64,000 nt of DNA from an uncultured bacterium (GTDB lineage: Bacteria > Desulfobacterota > GWC2-55-46). Location of the stretch: the NCBI GenBank assembly GCA_905339405.1, contig CAJPGC010000003.1, positions 62,001 to 126,000 of the forward strand, in the 5' to 3' direction. A program made the translations under genes and the position numbers. Positions within the stretch are counted from its first letter, which is position 1. The number at the start of each line of letters is the position of its first letter. Shown piece by piece: positions 7,975-16,960 of the stretch. The notes under the pieces were generated by a model that had not been told where the DNA came from, did no database searches, and saw only the letters and a list, made by a program, of their open reading frames with translations.

Positions 7975-9189
7975 TCAGATGATTATCCCGCCAGCCACAG
8001 GAGTACCGGCGTGTTCGAGGACGAACCTTCCAAGCTCCGGTATCTCGGAAAAGCTGTCTATCGCGACCATGCCGTCGAGCGTTATCTCGACCTCCGCGAC
8101 CTCGGCGGGCTTTATTACCGTGAGGTCGTCTTCTGTCTTCTCGGTCGCCGGGTCAAAACGCTTGTATATCTTGTCTATCCTGCCAATTGCCTCCTGCGTG
8201 GCGCATTTGAAGACCATGGGCAGCCCGAGCCTGTAATCCTGGTCCACCATCCAGAATATGTTAGCCCTTACGCTGCTGGTTATGAAAGCGGGCTCGGTGT
8301 CCGCGAGGATGTCTCCCCTTTTAAGCGCGGCTTCGGCGGTTATGCCTACGCACTCCCCTGTTCCGGCTTCGGTCATCCCCTCTTCCATGAACTTCATGAC
8401 GCAAGTTATCCTGGTCTTTGTCTTGCCCGGATATACGACGACCTCCTGCCCGGGTTTAAGCCTTCCGGCTTCCACGCGGCCGACTGGCACAGATTTTCCG
8501 CTCACCTCATAGACGTCCTGCACCGGGAAGCGCAGCCCCTTCTCCTCTACCTTCAAGGGCTCGAAGCTGTCGAGGGCCTCGAGGACGGTCGGGCCTTCAT
8601 ACCAGGAAGAGATCGGGCTTTTGGCCGCGACGTTCTCCCCGGCGCTCGCCGAGATGGGGATTATATATGCCGGGGCCAGGTTGAACCTCGCAAGCGCAGC
8701 GATGGCATCCCTGCTTACGGCGTCGAACCGCTCCTTTGAATATCCCACGAGGTCCATCTTGTTCACGATGACCGCTATCTGCCTGACGCCCAGGAGGCTC
8801 AGCACGAAGCAATGGCGGAGCGTCTGCTCCTGTATGCCCTGAGAGATATCCACAAGCAGGAGCGCGGCCTCTGCCTGGGAAGTGCCGCTGACCATGTTCT
8901 TCAGAAACTCCTTATGGCCGGGGGCGTCTATTATTACGTATCTCCTCTTCGGAGTGGCGAAAAAGGTATGGGCTATGTCTATGGTTATGCCCTTTTTCCT
9001 CTCCTCCTCGAAGTTGTCCATTATGTACGCGAACTCGAAAGGCTTGCCGAGCTCCTCGCAGGCGCGCCTTATCTCGTTCATCTTCTCGGCCGGAAGCGAC
9101 CCGGTGTCGTGGAAGAGCCTTCCCACGAGCGTTGACTTGCCGTGGTCAACGTGCCCGACTATGACTATGTGCAATGACCTCTCGTCCAT
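7975..9189 (-). CDS. cysN: Sulfate adenylyltransferase subunit 1 (GTPase)
   Basis: A 404-residue EF-Tu-like GTPase: G1 GHVDHGKS (residues 10-17), switch region [14 protein letters not shown]3 DAPGHKEF, G4 NKMD, then two beta-barrel domains. This is the regulatory subunit that couples GTP hydrolysis to APS formation from ATP and sulfate by CysD. The protein stops after the barrels, so there is no C-terminal APS kinase (CysC) domain as in NodQ-type fusions. It is the last gene of the 16-gene operon, 15 bases after cysD, with AAGGGGG upstream. Its presence at the end of a polyketide operon suggests activated sulfate is needed, but no kinase or sulfotransferase is in the window. Confidence 0.92.
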   Translation of the reverse strand: MDERSLHIVIVGHVDHGKSTLVGRLFHDTGSLPAEKMNEIRRACEELGKPFEFAYIMDNFEEERKKGITIDIAHTFFATPKRRYVIIDAPGHKEFLKNMVSGTSQAEAALLLVDISQGIQEQTLRHCFVLSLLGVRQIAVIVNKMDLVGYSKERFDAVSRDAIAALARFNLAPAYIIPISASAGENVAAKSPISSWYEGPTVLEALDSFEPLKVEEKGLRFPVQDVYEVSGKSVPVGRVEAGRLKPGQEVVVYPGKTKTRITCVMKFMEEGMTEAGTGECVGITAEAALKRGDILADTEPAFITSSVRANIFWMVDQDYRLGLPMVFKCATQEAIGRIDKIYKRFDPATEKTEDDLTVIKPAEVAEVEITLDGMVAIDSFSEIPELGRFVLEHAGTPVAGGIII

Positions 9190-9204
9190 TTTTCGGATCC
9201 CCCT

Positions 9205-10008
9205 TTACATGTAGCCTAGCGAGCGGAGCTTCTGCATCGTGTAGGCGTCTTCCTTGTCCTGCGCCCTGCCCGCCCTCTCGGATGTTGTGGTAGTCTCAAG
9301 CTCGGTGACTATCTCGTCGACGCTGGAAGCGGCTGAATCGATCGGGTTGCAGCACGGCGCGCAGCCTATCGAACGGAACCTCTTCCCTTCCTTGCTGAGA
9401 TAGAGCTCGCTTATGGGTATGTTCTCCCTCTGCACGTACTTCCAGATGTCCATCTCGGTCATGTGCAGTATCGGGTGGACGCGGCAGTGGTTGTCGTCCG
9501 CCACGGTCGACCTGTACTGGTCCCAGAGCTCGGCGGGCTGGTCCTCGTAGTTCCATTTGAACTGCTCGTCCCTCGGGGAGAATATCCTCTCCTTGGCCCT
9601 TATGCCGTGCTCGTCCCTCCTGATTCCCAGGAGCAGGGCCTTGAAGCCGTGCTTCGCGATGGTCTGCTTCAACGCGTTGGTCTTGAGCTCGTTGCAGCAG
9701 TCGAGCTTCGTGCCCTTGCCGGGGCCCATGCCGGCTTCCACCTGCCCGTCGTTCCTTCCGACTATGAGGTCGAGCCCCCACTTTTTTGCGTACTCGTCCC
9801 TGAACTTGTACATCTCCGGGAATTTGTAGGTGGTGTCGATGTGAATGACCGGGAAGGGTATCTTCCCGAAAAAGGCCTTCCTGCAGAGCCACAGGAGGGT
9901 CGTCGAGTCCTTCCCGACCGACCACAGCATGGCTATGTCCTTGAACCTGTAATAAGCCTCCCTGATGATGAAGATGCTTTTATTCTCGAGCGCGGTCAAA
10001 TGGTCCAT
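9205..10008 (-). CDS. cysD: Sulfate adenylyltransferase subunit 2
   Basis: A 267-residue PAPS-reductase/ATP-sulfurylase-fold enzyme. Near the N-terminus lies the PP-loop LWSVGKDSTTLLWL (as in CysD SIGKDS), followed by HIDTTYKFPEM, LDCCNELKT and GIRRDEHGIRAKE, ending in YMQKLRSLGYM-like sequence that is typical of CysD. It catalyses ATP + sulfate to APS + PPi with CysN. It is a little shorter than the usual 300 residues. AAGGAGGG precedes the ATG. The next upstream gene ends 12 bases away, so translation is probably linked to the phosphatase-superfamily gene before it. Confidence 0.94.
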   Translation of the reverse strand: MDHLTALENKSIFIIREAYYRFKDIAMLWSVGKDSTTLLWLCRKAFFGKIPFPVIHIDTTYKFPEMYKFRDEYAKKWGLDLIVGRNDGQVEAGMGPGKGTKLDCCNELKTNALKQTIAKHGFKALLLGIRRDEHGIRAKERIFSPRDEQFKWNYEDQPAELWDQYRSTVADDNHCRVHPILHMTEMDIWKYVQRENIPISELYLSKEGKRFRSIGCAPCCNPIDSAASSVDEIVTELETTTTSERAGRAQDKEDAYTMQKLRSLGYM

Positions 10009-10020
10009 GAGAACCCTCCT

Positions 10021-11379
10021 TTATCTTGTAGCCGTATCTGCTCCGGCAAGGCTTTCGAGTATCAGCGGGGCGAGCTTTTCTATGTGAAGCCTCCCGGAGG
10101 TCATCATGCCCAGTGGCATTATGCAGTGAGCGTCGTGCCTGGTATGCATGCCCCTGAACGCGCTCCTTCCGAAGACCTCGCTCTTTTTGAGGTTGCCCTT
10201 GAGGTCGTACCCGTCGTTGGCGACGCAGACGAGGTCAGGCGCCTCGTCCATGAGCCTTCCCCTGTATATGTCTTCCTTGAGGTAGACCTCTTTCATCACC
10301 TTCGACCCGTCCGGCCCGGAGATGGCCTTGAGCGCGTCCTTGAGTTCACTGGCCACAGAAGCCCTCTGGGACGGGTCGACCGACCCGCGAGGGTACTTGC
10401 CCCTGACGTTCAGGTATATCCTCGAAGGGTCCATGCAGAAAGCACGCGAGCCCAGGGCGACCTGCTCGTAATACTCTTTGCCGGAATCGAGCGTGAGCCA
10501 GCCGTTCTCTCTGAGCCACGCGTTCAAGTAGACCTCTGTTTTTATCGCCGTGAAGCCGTGGTCGGACATGGTCATGAACTTCCCCTGCCCGCCGGTCAAG
10601 TCCATGAACCTGTCGTAAAGCGAGCCGACTAACCTGTCGAGCCTGTCGTAGACGGCGAGGAACTCGCCGTTGAAAGCGTGGGAGGCGTCGAACGCCGCGT
10701 CATAGAAAAAATGGTGCACCCTGTCCGTTTCAGTCACCACGCCGATGAAGAGCTCCCAGCCGCCCTTCTCGAGGAAATGCTCATAGGCCTTAGCCCGCTT
10801 CTCTAGAGAAAGCGCGACCTCCTTGAAGAACGCCGCGCTGTCCTCTACGGCCTTGTTCGAATCGACGTCGGACATATAGCCCATCGACGACAGGTAATCG
10901 TACGCCGCCGCCGGGTAAGTCCCTTTCTTGAGGTCTGGGCAGACGAAGCCCGCCGTCAGGACGCCGTTCATCGGGCGCGCCGGATAAGTCTGCGGGATGT
11001 TGAGAACCACCGAGCCCGCAGGTGAGGCGAAAGCGCCCGCGAAGGCGGCCTTGAGCCCGGAGTCCCTCATGCCGGAGGTGCCCCCGGCTATCTCCCAGAC
11101 GGCCGGGGTCCTGACGTCTTCGTATGACGGGAACCTCATGGAATAGGTGCCGGGCTTCAATTCCATGAAGCCGAATATGCCGTGCTCAGCCGGGTTTGTC
11201 CCGGTGAAAAAAGAGGCCCACGAGGTCGAGGAGACATCTGGCACCGGCGCGTCCATCTGGCTGAGACCGTGACCGGCCTTAAGTATCCTCGCCAGGTTCG
11301 GCAGGACCCCCTTTTGCAAGTATGTTTCGAGCAGGGTAAACGGCGCGCCGTCTATCCCCAGGACCATTACCTTTGACAT
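10021..11379 (-). CDS. Alkaline-phosphatase-superfamily phosphodiesterase/nucleotide pyrophosphatase (PDE1)
   Basis: A 452-residue soluble protein of the type I phosphodiesterase/nucleotide pyrophosphatase family. It begins VMVLGIDGAPFTLLETY with the first metal aspartate, has the nucleophile region PDVSSTSWASFFTGTNPAEHGIFGF and the second metal site MSDHGFTAIKTEVYLN, with a late HTRHD. These proteins cleave phospho- or sulfo-esters; specificity cannot be read from sequence. I placed the start at the ATG at 11379, which has GAGGTGAGGG upstream; a GTG at 11391 is in frame. It is one of two family members in the operon (the other is at 24197) and sits directly before cysDN. No signal peptide is seen, so it is probably cytoplasmic. 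Confidence 0.82.
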   Translation of the reverse strand: MSKVMVLGIDGAPFTLLETYLQKGVLPNLARILKAGHGLSQMDAPVPDVSSTSWASFFTGTNPAEHGIFGFMELKPGTYSMRFPSYEDVRTPAVWEIAGGTSGMRDSGLKAAFAGAFASPAGSVVLNIPQTYPARPMNGVLTAGFVCPDLKKGTYPAAAYDYLSSMGYMSDVDSNKAVEDSAAFFKEVALSLEKRAKAYEHFLEKGGWELFIGVVTETDRVHHFFYDAAFDASHAFNGEFLAVYDRLDRLVGSLYDRFMDLTGGQGKFMTMSDHGFTAIKTEVYLNAWLRENGWLTLDSGKEYYEQVALGSRAFCMDPSRIYLNVRGKYPRGSVDPSQRASVASELKDALKAISGPDGSKVMKEVYLKEDIYRGRLMDEAPDLVCVANDGYDLKGNLKKSEVFGRSAFRGMHTRHDAHCIMPLGMMTSGRLHIEKLAPLILESLAGADTATR

Positions 11380-11398
11380 CTTATCCCTCACCTCTCCA

Positions 11399-13621
11399 TT
11401 AAGGCAGCCACGACCAGACCTCGACCATGACGAACCGCACTATCGCCCCTGTAAAGGCCACAATGAGCGGCTTCCAGCCGCTCTCTATCTTCGCCTCGCC
11501 GGTCATATCGGGCTTGAGCATCATCTGCGGGTTCGGTATCTCGGTGAGAACGCGCACCACCTTGCCCTGCGCCGACTCCTCGGCGCTGGGGGCTATCGCT
11601 ACAACGCTTCCGAAGAACAGGCTCGTGGGATATGCCCAGGGCCTGACCTTGACTCTCGCGCCGACCCTGCTCTCGTCGGCAAAAGCCTCTGGCAGATATA
11701 TCTCGGCCTGTATCGTCGAGGCGTCGTGTATCACAGCGAAAAGGTCGTTCTCGACGAGTATGCCGCCGACCTTCTTGTCTATATGGGCGGTTGCGACCTG
11801 CCCGCTCACCGGCGCCTTGATGACGCAGCGCGCCAGATTTTCAGAATAGAACCTGAGGCGCGCATCGAGGTCCCTCACGAGCGCCTCCTGCGCCTCTATC
11901 TCCTCGGCCCTCGCCCCGCTCATGACGAGGTCAAGGTTCGCCTTCTCTATCTCGATTTTCTTTTCGTCGACTGAGGCGGTCTTTGCGGCGGCCTCGTACT
12001 CCTCCTGCGACACCGCGCCGCCCTTGTGGAGCGCCTCAAGCCTTACGGCCTCTTTTTTGCTGAACTCGTAATGGGTGCGCGCGGCCTCGAGCTGCTGCCT
12101 GGCCTTTGTCACCTCTTCGGGCTTGGCCCCCGATTTGAGGAGCTTGAGGTCAGCGGCCGCCTTGTCGAGGTTCGCCTTCGTCGCCTCGTAGTTCTTCCTG
12201 TGCTCCCTGTCGTCCAGGCGCGCCAGGGCGTCCCCGCTCTTGACCGAGTCGCCCTCCTTTACGAGCACCTCCACTATCTCTCCGGAGACCTGGCTGTGGA
12301 CTTCGACGTTCTTAAGTGACAGGAACCTGAACGGGCCTCCGGTCTCGTAAGGGTAAGGGATGAAAAGGAAGAGAAGCGCCGCCGCGATAAGAAGCCTTTT
12401 TCTGAGTTTTCCGTTTGCCTTGGGGAATATCTTCATTATGTATTGCACCGCCCTTTGCTGTCTGATGGACCTTGATAACCAGTTCCTGTACTTGAATATC
12501 ACCGTAAGGATGATGATGAGCGCTCCCGCCCCTCCCATCCTTTTTATAAGCTCCGCGGCCCCGAAAAAGACAAGCGCGAGAGCGCATCCCGTGGTAAACG
12601 CCAAGGCCGCCAGCCCGTAGCCGATAAAAAGCCGCCTGTCGTGCTTCGAGAACTTCTCAGGCAGCGGGCTGCCGGTCAACCAGGCCGCAGCCGCTGACAC
12701 GGCCCTGGACCTGAAGGCCGGTATCTCCATCCAGTTGTCGAAAAGGTACTGCCCGTCCGTGGGAAGCAGGGCGATGAGCCTTGCCGTCCCGTCAAGAAGC
12801 CCCGCGATGCCTATTATCAGAAAAAAGGTATGCAGGCCGCTGGACGCGTCGGTCATCGTCCAGAATATCATACCTGCCGCGGCCACAAAGAGCGAATAAT
12901 AGGCGGCGCTGAAGAAGACCCACGCCCTGCCCGTTTTGCTGCTTATCTCCCAGACCCTTCCCCTGCAGTAGAACTTGGGGATGAAGTCGTAAGCGTACCA
13001 GAGCCCGAACTCGTCGACCCTGCCGCCGAAGCGCGCGCACGCCACTCCGCGGGCTATCTCGCCCGGTATGTTCACGAAGAGGTAGCCCGCCAGGAAGACC
13101 TGGTGGAGCGGCAGCTCGGTAAAAAGCCTCTTCAGGTCGTAAAGGAGCCTTGTCTGCTCCTGGTACGCTATCATCACCGCGAGCGCCAGCAGACAGCCCC
13201 ATACGGTCATGGCCGGCTTCGTGAACGCCCAACCCAGCGCCCCGGCAAGCGCGGTGAAGAACCTGTCCGGGTCGAAGAACTTGTGCCGCTTCCAGGTGTC
13301 GGGCAGCGTGCTCTCGAACAGCTCTCCGCCCGTTGCCTTGCGCTCGCCGACCAGCAGGCCGGCTGCCTTCAGACGGCCCACAAGGCCGTTCAGGTGCTCC
13401 ATGCTTATGGGTACGTTGAAGCGCTTGGTAAAGGCCGTCTGCACGATGGGCAGCGTAAACTTGCCGTTGAGCAGCATCGCAATGAAGTGCTCCTCTTCCC
13501 CAAGCTCTACCCTGCCGCCGGTGTCCGGGTCCTCGAATATGTATACTCGATGCCCGCGCTGCTCGAACCTTACCGAGGTCTTAAGGTCCTGCCTCATCGC
13601 ATACAGGCCCTGGCCGCTCAT
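11399..13621 (-). CDS. Inactive M50 (site-2 protease-like) membrane protein fused to an HlyD adaptor
   Basis: A 740-residue fusion. Residues 1-100 form a PqqD/winged-helix-like domain (VELGEEEHFIAMLLNGKF). Residues 130-420 are a multi-helix membrane region like M50 'putative peptide zinc metalloprotease' proteins, with the conserved TDGQYLFDNWMEIP loop. Residues 430-700 are an HlyD-type periplasmic adaptor (FLSLKNVEVHSQVSGEIVEVLVKEGDSVKSGD, long coiled coil, then the return barrel). The expected zinc motif HExxH near residue 187 reads PGEIARG, so the protease is probably dead and now acts as a membrane anchor. The gene overlaps tolC-like by 4 bp, so the two should form an envelope-spanning exporter. 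No ABC or RND pump lies in the operon. Confidence 0.85.
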   Translation of the reverse strand: MSGQGLYAMRQDLKTSVRFEQRGHRVYIFEDPDTGGRVELGEEEHFIAMLLNGKFTLPIVQTAFTKRFNVPISMEHLNGLVGRLKAAGLLVGERKATGGELFESTLPDTWKRHKFFDPDRFFTALAGALGWAFTKPAMTVWGCLLALAVMIAYQEQTRLLYDLKRLFTELPLHQVFLAGYLFVNIPGEIARGVACARFGGRVDEFGLWYAYDFIPKFYCRGRVWEISSKTGRAWVFFSAAYYSLFVAAAGMIFWTMTDASSGLHTFFLIIGIAGLLDGTARLIALLPTDGQYLFDNWMEIPAFRSRAVSAAAAWLTGSPLPEKFSKHDRRLFIGYGLAALAFTTGCALALVFFGAAELIKRMGGAGALIIILTVIFKYRNWLSRSIRQQRAVQYIMKIFPKANGKLRKRLLIAAALLFLFIPYPYETGGPFRFLSLKNVEVHSQVSGEIVEVLVKEGDSVKSGDALARLDDREHRKNYEATKANLDKAAADLKLLKSGAKPEEVTKARQQLEAARTHYEFSKKEAVRLEALHKGGAVSQEEYEAAAKTASVDEKKIEIEKANLDLVMSGARAEEIEAQEALVRDLDARLRFYSENLARCVIKAPVSGQVATAHIDKKVGGILVENDLFAVIHDASTIQAEIYLPEAFADESRVGARVKVRPWAYPTSLFFGSVVAIAPSAEESAQGKVVRVLTEIPNPQMMLKPDMTGEAKIESGWKPLIVAFTGAIVRFVMVEVWSWLP

Positions 13622-15006
13622 TTTCCCGCAGCCGTCTCTTCCAGCCCCGCAAGCGCGTCCGCGTCCATCATGAGGCCCATCGCGTGCCGCAAGGCCGCCC
13701 TCGCGTGAAAGCCGTCGTAGCGCGCCTTTATGTATTCAGCGTCAGTCCTGGTCTTCAGGTCCTCCGCGTCGAGCACGTCAGTTGACGTCCTGGCGCCGTG
13801 CTCAAAGCCGAACCTCGTCACCCTCAGGTTCTCGTCCGCCTGCGTAAGGGCCTCCTTTGTCACCTCTATCCTCTTTTCAGAGGCCTTGAGGCTGAGGAGC
13901 GCCTCGTGCACCTCTGAGTAAATGTCGTTTTCGAGGTTCAGCATCTCAAGCTGCTTTTGCCTCTCGACGGACTTGGCAGCGTCGACGCCCCTTCTGTTGC
14001 CGCCCCAATCCCAAATGGTGTACTCGAGGAGGAGCATGGCGGTCCACTGGTCTTCATCCGTGGTAGGCTGCTCAGTCTGGTGGATGTACTCGGTCACGAA
14101 CTTCACGCCCGGGTAGCTTTCAGACTCGCTGGCCTTCCTTTCGTAGAGGGCCGCCCTGCTCCTGCCGAACGCCCCTTTCATGTCCGGCCTGTTCTCGAAG
14201 GCGACCCTTCCAGCGTCAGCAGTGTTTATCTCGGGCCCGCCCGTCTCCGGGAGCGGCTCCGCGCTTATCTCCGCGTTGTACGGCCTGTTCAACATGATGT
14301 TGAGCTTTCCGGCGGCGACAAGGTGGTCGTTGTCGGCGGTGATTAGCCCTTCGCTCGCGCGCGCCGACTCGACCTTTACCTTCAGGAGATCGTTCTTCGA
14401 GGCCCTGCCGCGGTCATGGAGGAGCTGCATATCTTTCAGGTGGGCCTGCACGGTCTTCAGGTGCTGCTCTGCCGTCCTCTTGAGCTCTCCCGCCTTGAGG
14501 AGCCCTATGTACGCCTCCTCGGTCGCGTAAAGGAGGTCCTGGGCCGCCTGCTTCTCGTCGTGGCCAGCCGACTCTTCGCCTGCCTGGGCCTGCCTGTACG
14601 TATTCAGTATCTTCCCGCCCGCGAACACGGGCTGCTCGAGCCTCAATGCCACGCCGTAGGTGTCCTGCTCGCCGTTGAAGACCGTCCTGTCCTCGGCCGG
14701 TATCGGCCCGACCCCGCCGCCGAACGTGCCGTACTCGCCCTTCCTGATGTTGAGGTGCGGTTCCGGCTCTTTGTGCGAAGCGTAGGCGTTCGCGCTTATA
14801 ACGGGGAAAAACCCCGCGTAGCTCTCCTGCCTCTTGAAGCCTGCCTCAACGGCCTTTTCCTGGAAGAACCTGAGCTTGAGGTTCGCCTTCAAGGCCTCTT
14901 CCCTGGCCTCGTTCAACGAGATACCCGACGCTTCGCCCGAGAACAACAGCGCCGCCGCGAGAGCGGACAACGCAAAAGACTTTCTAAAAAATCCTGAACG
15001 CTTCAT
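13618..15006 (-). CDS. TolC-family outer-membrane efflux channel
   Basis: A 462-residue protein with a signal peptide (MKRSGFFRKSFALSALAAALLFSGEASG). It shows the two-fold repeat of TolC: alpha-helical segments rich in Ala/Glu/Leu and coiled-coil heptads (AEQHLKTVQAHLKDMQLLHDRGRASKNDLLKVKVESARA and a second copy ending FEHGARTSTDVLDAEDLKTRTDAEYIKARY). It forms the trimeric exit duct in the outer membrane. Its stop overlaps the start of the M50-HlyD fusion by 4 bp (ATGA), so the two are translationally coupled. It follows a radical SAM gene after 22 bases. The substrate is presumably the product of the upstream synthases; this is inference from context. Confidence 0.92.
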   Translation of the reverse strand: MKRSGFFRKSFALSALAAALLFSGEASGISLNEAREEALKANLKLRFFQEKAVEAGFKRQESYAGFFPVISANAYASHKEPEPHLNIRKGEYGTFGGGVGPIPAEDRTVFNGEQDTYGVALRLEQPVFAGGKILNTYRQAQAGEESAGHDEKQAAQDLLYATEEAYIGLLKAGELKRTAEQHLKTVQAHLKDMQLLHDRGRASKNDLLKVKVESARASEGLITADNDHLVAAGKLNIMLNRPYNAEISAEPLPETGGPEINTADAGRVAFENRPDMKGAFGRSRAALYERKASESESYPGVKFVTEYIHQTEQPTTDEDQWTAMLLLEYTIWDWGGNRRGVDAAKSVERQKQLEMLNLENDIYSEVHEALLSLKASEKRIEVTKEALTQADENLRVTRFGFEHGARTSTDVLDAEDLKTRTDAEYIKARYDGFHARAALRHAMGLMMDADALAGLEETAAGK

Positions 15007-15028
15007 TATGTTTGTACAACCCTACCTT

Positions 15029-16960
15029 TCAGTGTGCCGAGGCCTTCCTGTATCTCAGGTCCGCGAGCTCCATCCATATATTCTTGAATATCTCATCGCC
15101 GTATCTCGTCTTGAAAGCCGCCGGAGGCTCTGCAGTCCACTCGGGCGGGGTGAAGCCAACGCCGTTCACCCCTGCGGCGGCTCTCTCGCATATGTCTTTA
15201 AGGTAGGCGGAGTGGAACTCCTCAACGCTTTTGAAGCCTTCTCCCCACCTCACCAGGAAATCCACGAACACCTCTGTTACGAGCCTGGGCACTAGCTCCC
15301 TGTCTGCGGTGGCGGCCTGCATGTATTTGTAGACTGAGGGGAAGAGCTCGTCGTACGCGCGCCTGAACTGCTCGGGGGCCGGAAGCGCCCTGTCGTCCTG
15401 CTCGAGGACTATCTCCCCGGCCGACTCCCTCTCTATCTGTCTTTGCACCTGAGGAATCAGGGCGTCTATCGTCTGTACGTACCTCGCGTGCTGGAAAACA
15501 AGCGCTGAAACCCTCCTCAAGAGCTGGGGCGCCGTGTCCATCGTATGGCTGATTATCTCCTCGACATTGCTTTTCGCGCCTTCAGGCGCGGACAGCCTCA
15601 GCCGCTCGATAGCGGCTTTTTCGGCCTTAGAAGAAAGCCTTCTCATGCTCCGGCCCGTTGTCCCTGCCGCCAGTGAGACGAAGCCCTTCACCCTCGCCGT
15701 AAAGCTCTCCCAAGAATAGACCTGCTCCAGCAGCCACTTGTACCCTTCGAGCAGCTCTACCCTGCTCATCAGCCTGGGAATTATGTTCGTGTATGAGCGT
15801 GAATGGCCCAGGCCCCTGTTCCTGGCCATGTCCACGACCCTTCCCTCGCGCTTGAGCCTCGCCCAGAGCTTCGTTCCGAGCGGGGCCTTCAGCATATTTA
15901 TGCCGATGCTCGTAAGACACGACCTCTGGATGAAGTCGTACTGGCTCTGGAATATGTCCCCTTTGTCATGGTCGAAACCGACTATCATCCCAGCCCGTAT
16001 ACCTATCCCGTAGGAGAGTATGCGGTGAATGTTCCCGAGCATGTCGCCCCTCAGGTTCTGCGTCTTGTTGACGCCCTTGAGGGATTCGTCGTTCGGGGAT
16101 TCCACTCCCATGAAGACGAGGTCGAAGTTGGCTTCGGCCAGAAGGCGGAGGAGCTCCTCGTCGGCGCTTATGGCAATCGACATCTGGCTCGAAAAGGTAA
16201 GCGGCTCGTCGAGCCCGGCGTTCAGCGCGCAGAGCTCGCGTAAAAGCTCCTTCGCGTACTTCTTGTCGCCGCTGAACTCGTCGTCGCAGAAGAATATGCT
16301 TTTGAAGCCGTAGCCCCTCATCGCCCTCACCTCCTCCAGCACCCTGGAGACGGGCTTGTGGCGCGGCTTTCTGCCGAAGAGGAAGACGACGTCGCAGAAC
16401 TCGCAGTCGAAAGGGCAGCCCCGCGTGGTCTGTACCGTGCCCATCGCGTATTTGGGCATATCTGCCTCGATGGAGCTCCAGTCGGGCAGAGGGCTTTTTT
16501 CGAGGTCGGGCTTTTCTATCTGCCTGTATTCCTCATTGAGCTTGCCTGATTCCCAGTCGTTCAGGAATTTGGGCCATGTAAGCTCCGCCTCGTTGACGAA
16601 GAGGACGTCGAAGCGCCCCCTGTAGTCGTGCGGAGAGCCGGAGACGCCGGGGCCGCCAACCGCCGTAAGCGCGCCCCGAGCGCGCATTATGGCGGAGACT
16701 TCCCTGCACCTGTGCATGTGGGCCTTGTAGCCGGTAATGCCCATGAGGTCGACCTTGAAGCCGAAGTCGGTGCCGCTGTCTATGCGTCCGTGGACGAGCT
16801 CGTCCCATATCCTGACGTTGTAGCCGCTTTTGGGCGTGAGCGCGGCGAGGGTCGCCAGGCCGAGCGGCGGGAAGTTGTTCCTCACCTCTGCGGACTCCTC
16901 GCCCGTTACCCACAGGCCTTCATTGTCGGAGAACGGGCTTACGAGCAGGATGTTCTTCAT
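15029..16960 (-). CDS. Radical SAM protein with B12-binding-like N-terminal domain and DUF4070-like C-terminus
   Basis: A 643-residue protein. Residues 1-150 form a B12-binding-type Rossmann fold (NILLVSPFSDNEG, VDLMGITGYKAHMHRC, VGGPGVS) without the DxHxxG lower-ligand motif. The radical SAM core begins TTRGCPFDCEFCDVVFLFGRKPRHKPV (CxxxCxxC). The C-terminal YTNIIPRLMSRVELLEGYKWLLEQVY matches DUF4070, as in hopanoid-type radical SAM enzymes. The last 200 residues are extra and helical. The reaction is unknown; methylation, dehydrogenation or C-C bond formation on a lipid or polyketide is plausible. The start overlaps the SDR gene by 4 bp. Confidence 0.88.
   Translation of the reverse strand: MKNILLVSPFSDNEGLWVTGEESAEVRNNFPPLGLATLAALTPKSGYNVRIWDELVHGRIDSGTDFGFKVDLMGITGYKAHMHRCREVSAIMRARGALTAVGGPGVSGSPHDYRGRFDVLFVNEAELTWPKFLNDWESGKLNEEYRQIEKPDLEKSPLPDWSSIEADMPKYAMGTVQTTRGCPFDCEFCDVVFLFGRKPRHKPVSRVLEEVRAMRGYGFKSIFFCDDEFSGDKKYAKELLRELCALNAGLDEPLTFSSQMSIAISADEELLRLLAEANFDLVFMGVESPNDESLKGVNKTQNLRGDMLGNIHRILSYGIGIRAGMIVGFDHDKGDIFQSQYDFIQRSCLTSIGINMLKAPLGTKLWARLKREGRVVDMARNRGLGHSRSYTNIIPRLMSRVELLEGYKWLLEQVYSWESFTARVKGFVSLAAGTTGRSMRRLSSKAEKAAIERLRLSAPEGAKSNVEEIISHTMDTAPQLLRRVSALVFQHARYVQTIDALIPQVQRQIERESAGEIVLEQDDRALPAPEQFRRAYDELFPSVYKYMQAATADRELVPRLVTEVFVDFLVRWGEGFKSVEEFHSAYLKDICERAAAGVNGVGFTPPEWTAEPPAAFKTRYGDEIFKNIWMELADLRYRKASAH

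Noticed and set aside
9463-10632. 389-codon plus-strand frame over cysD and PDE1
   Set aside because: It spans two real minus-strand genes and their spacer, has no ribosome site and no family pattern.
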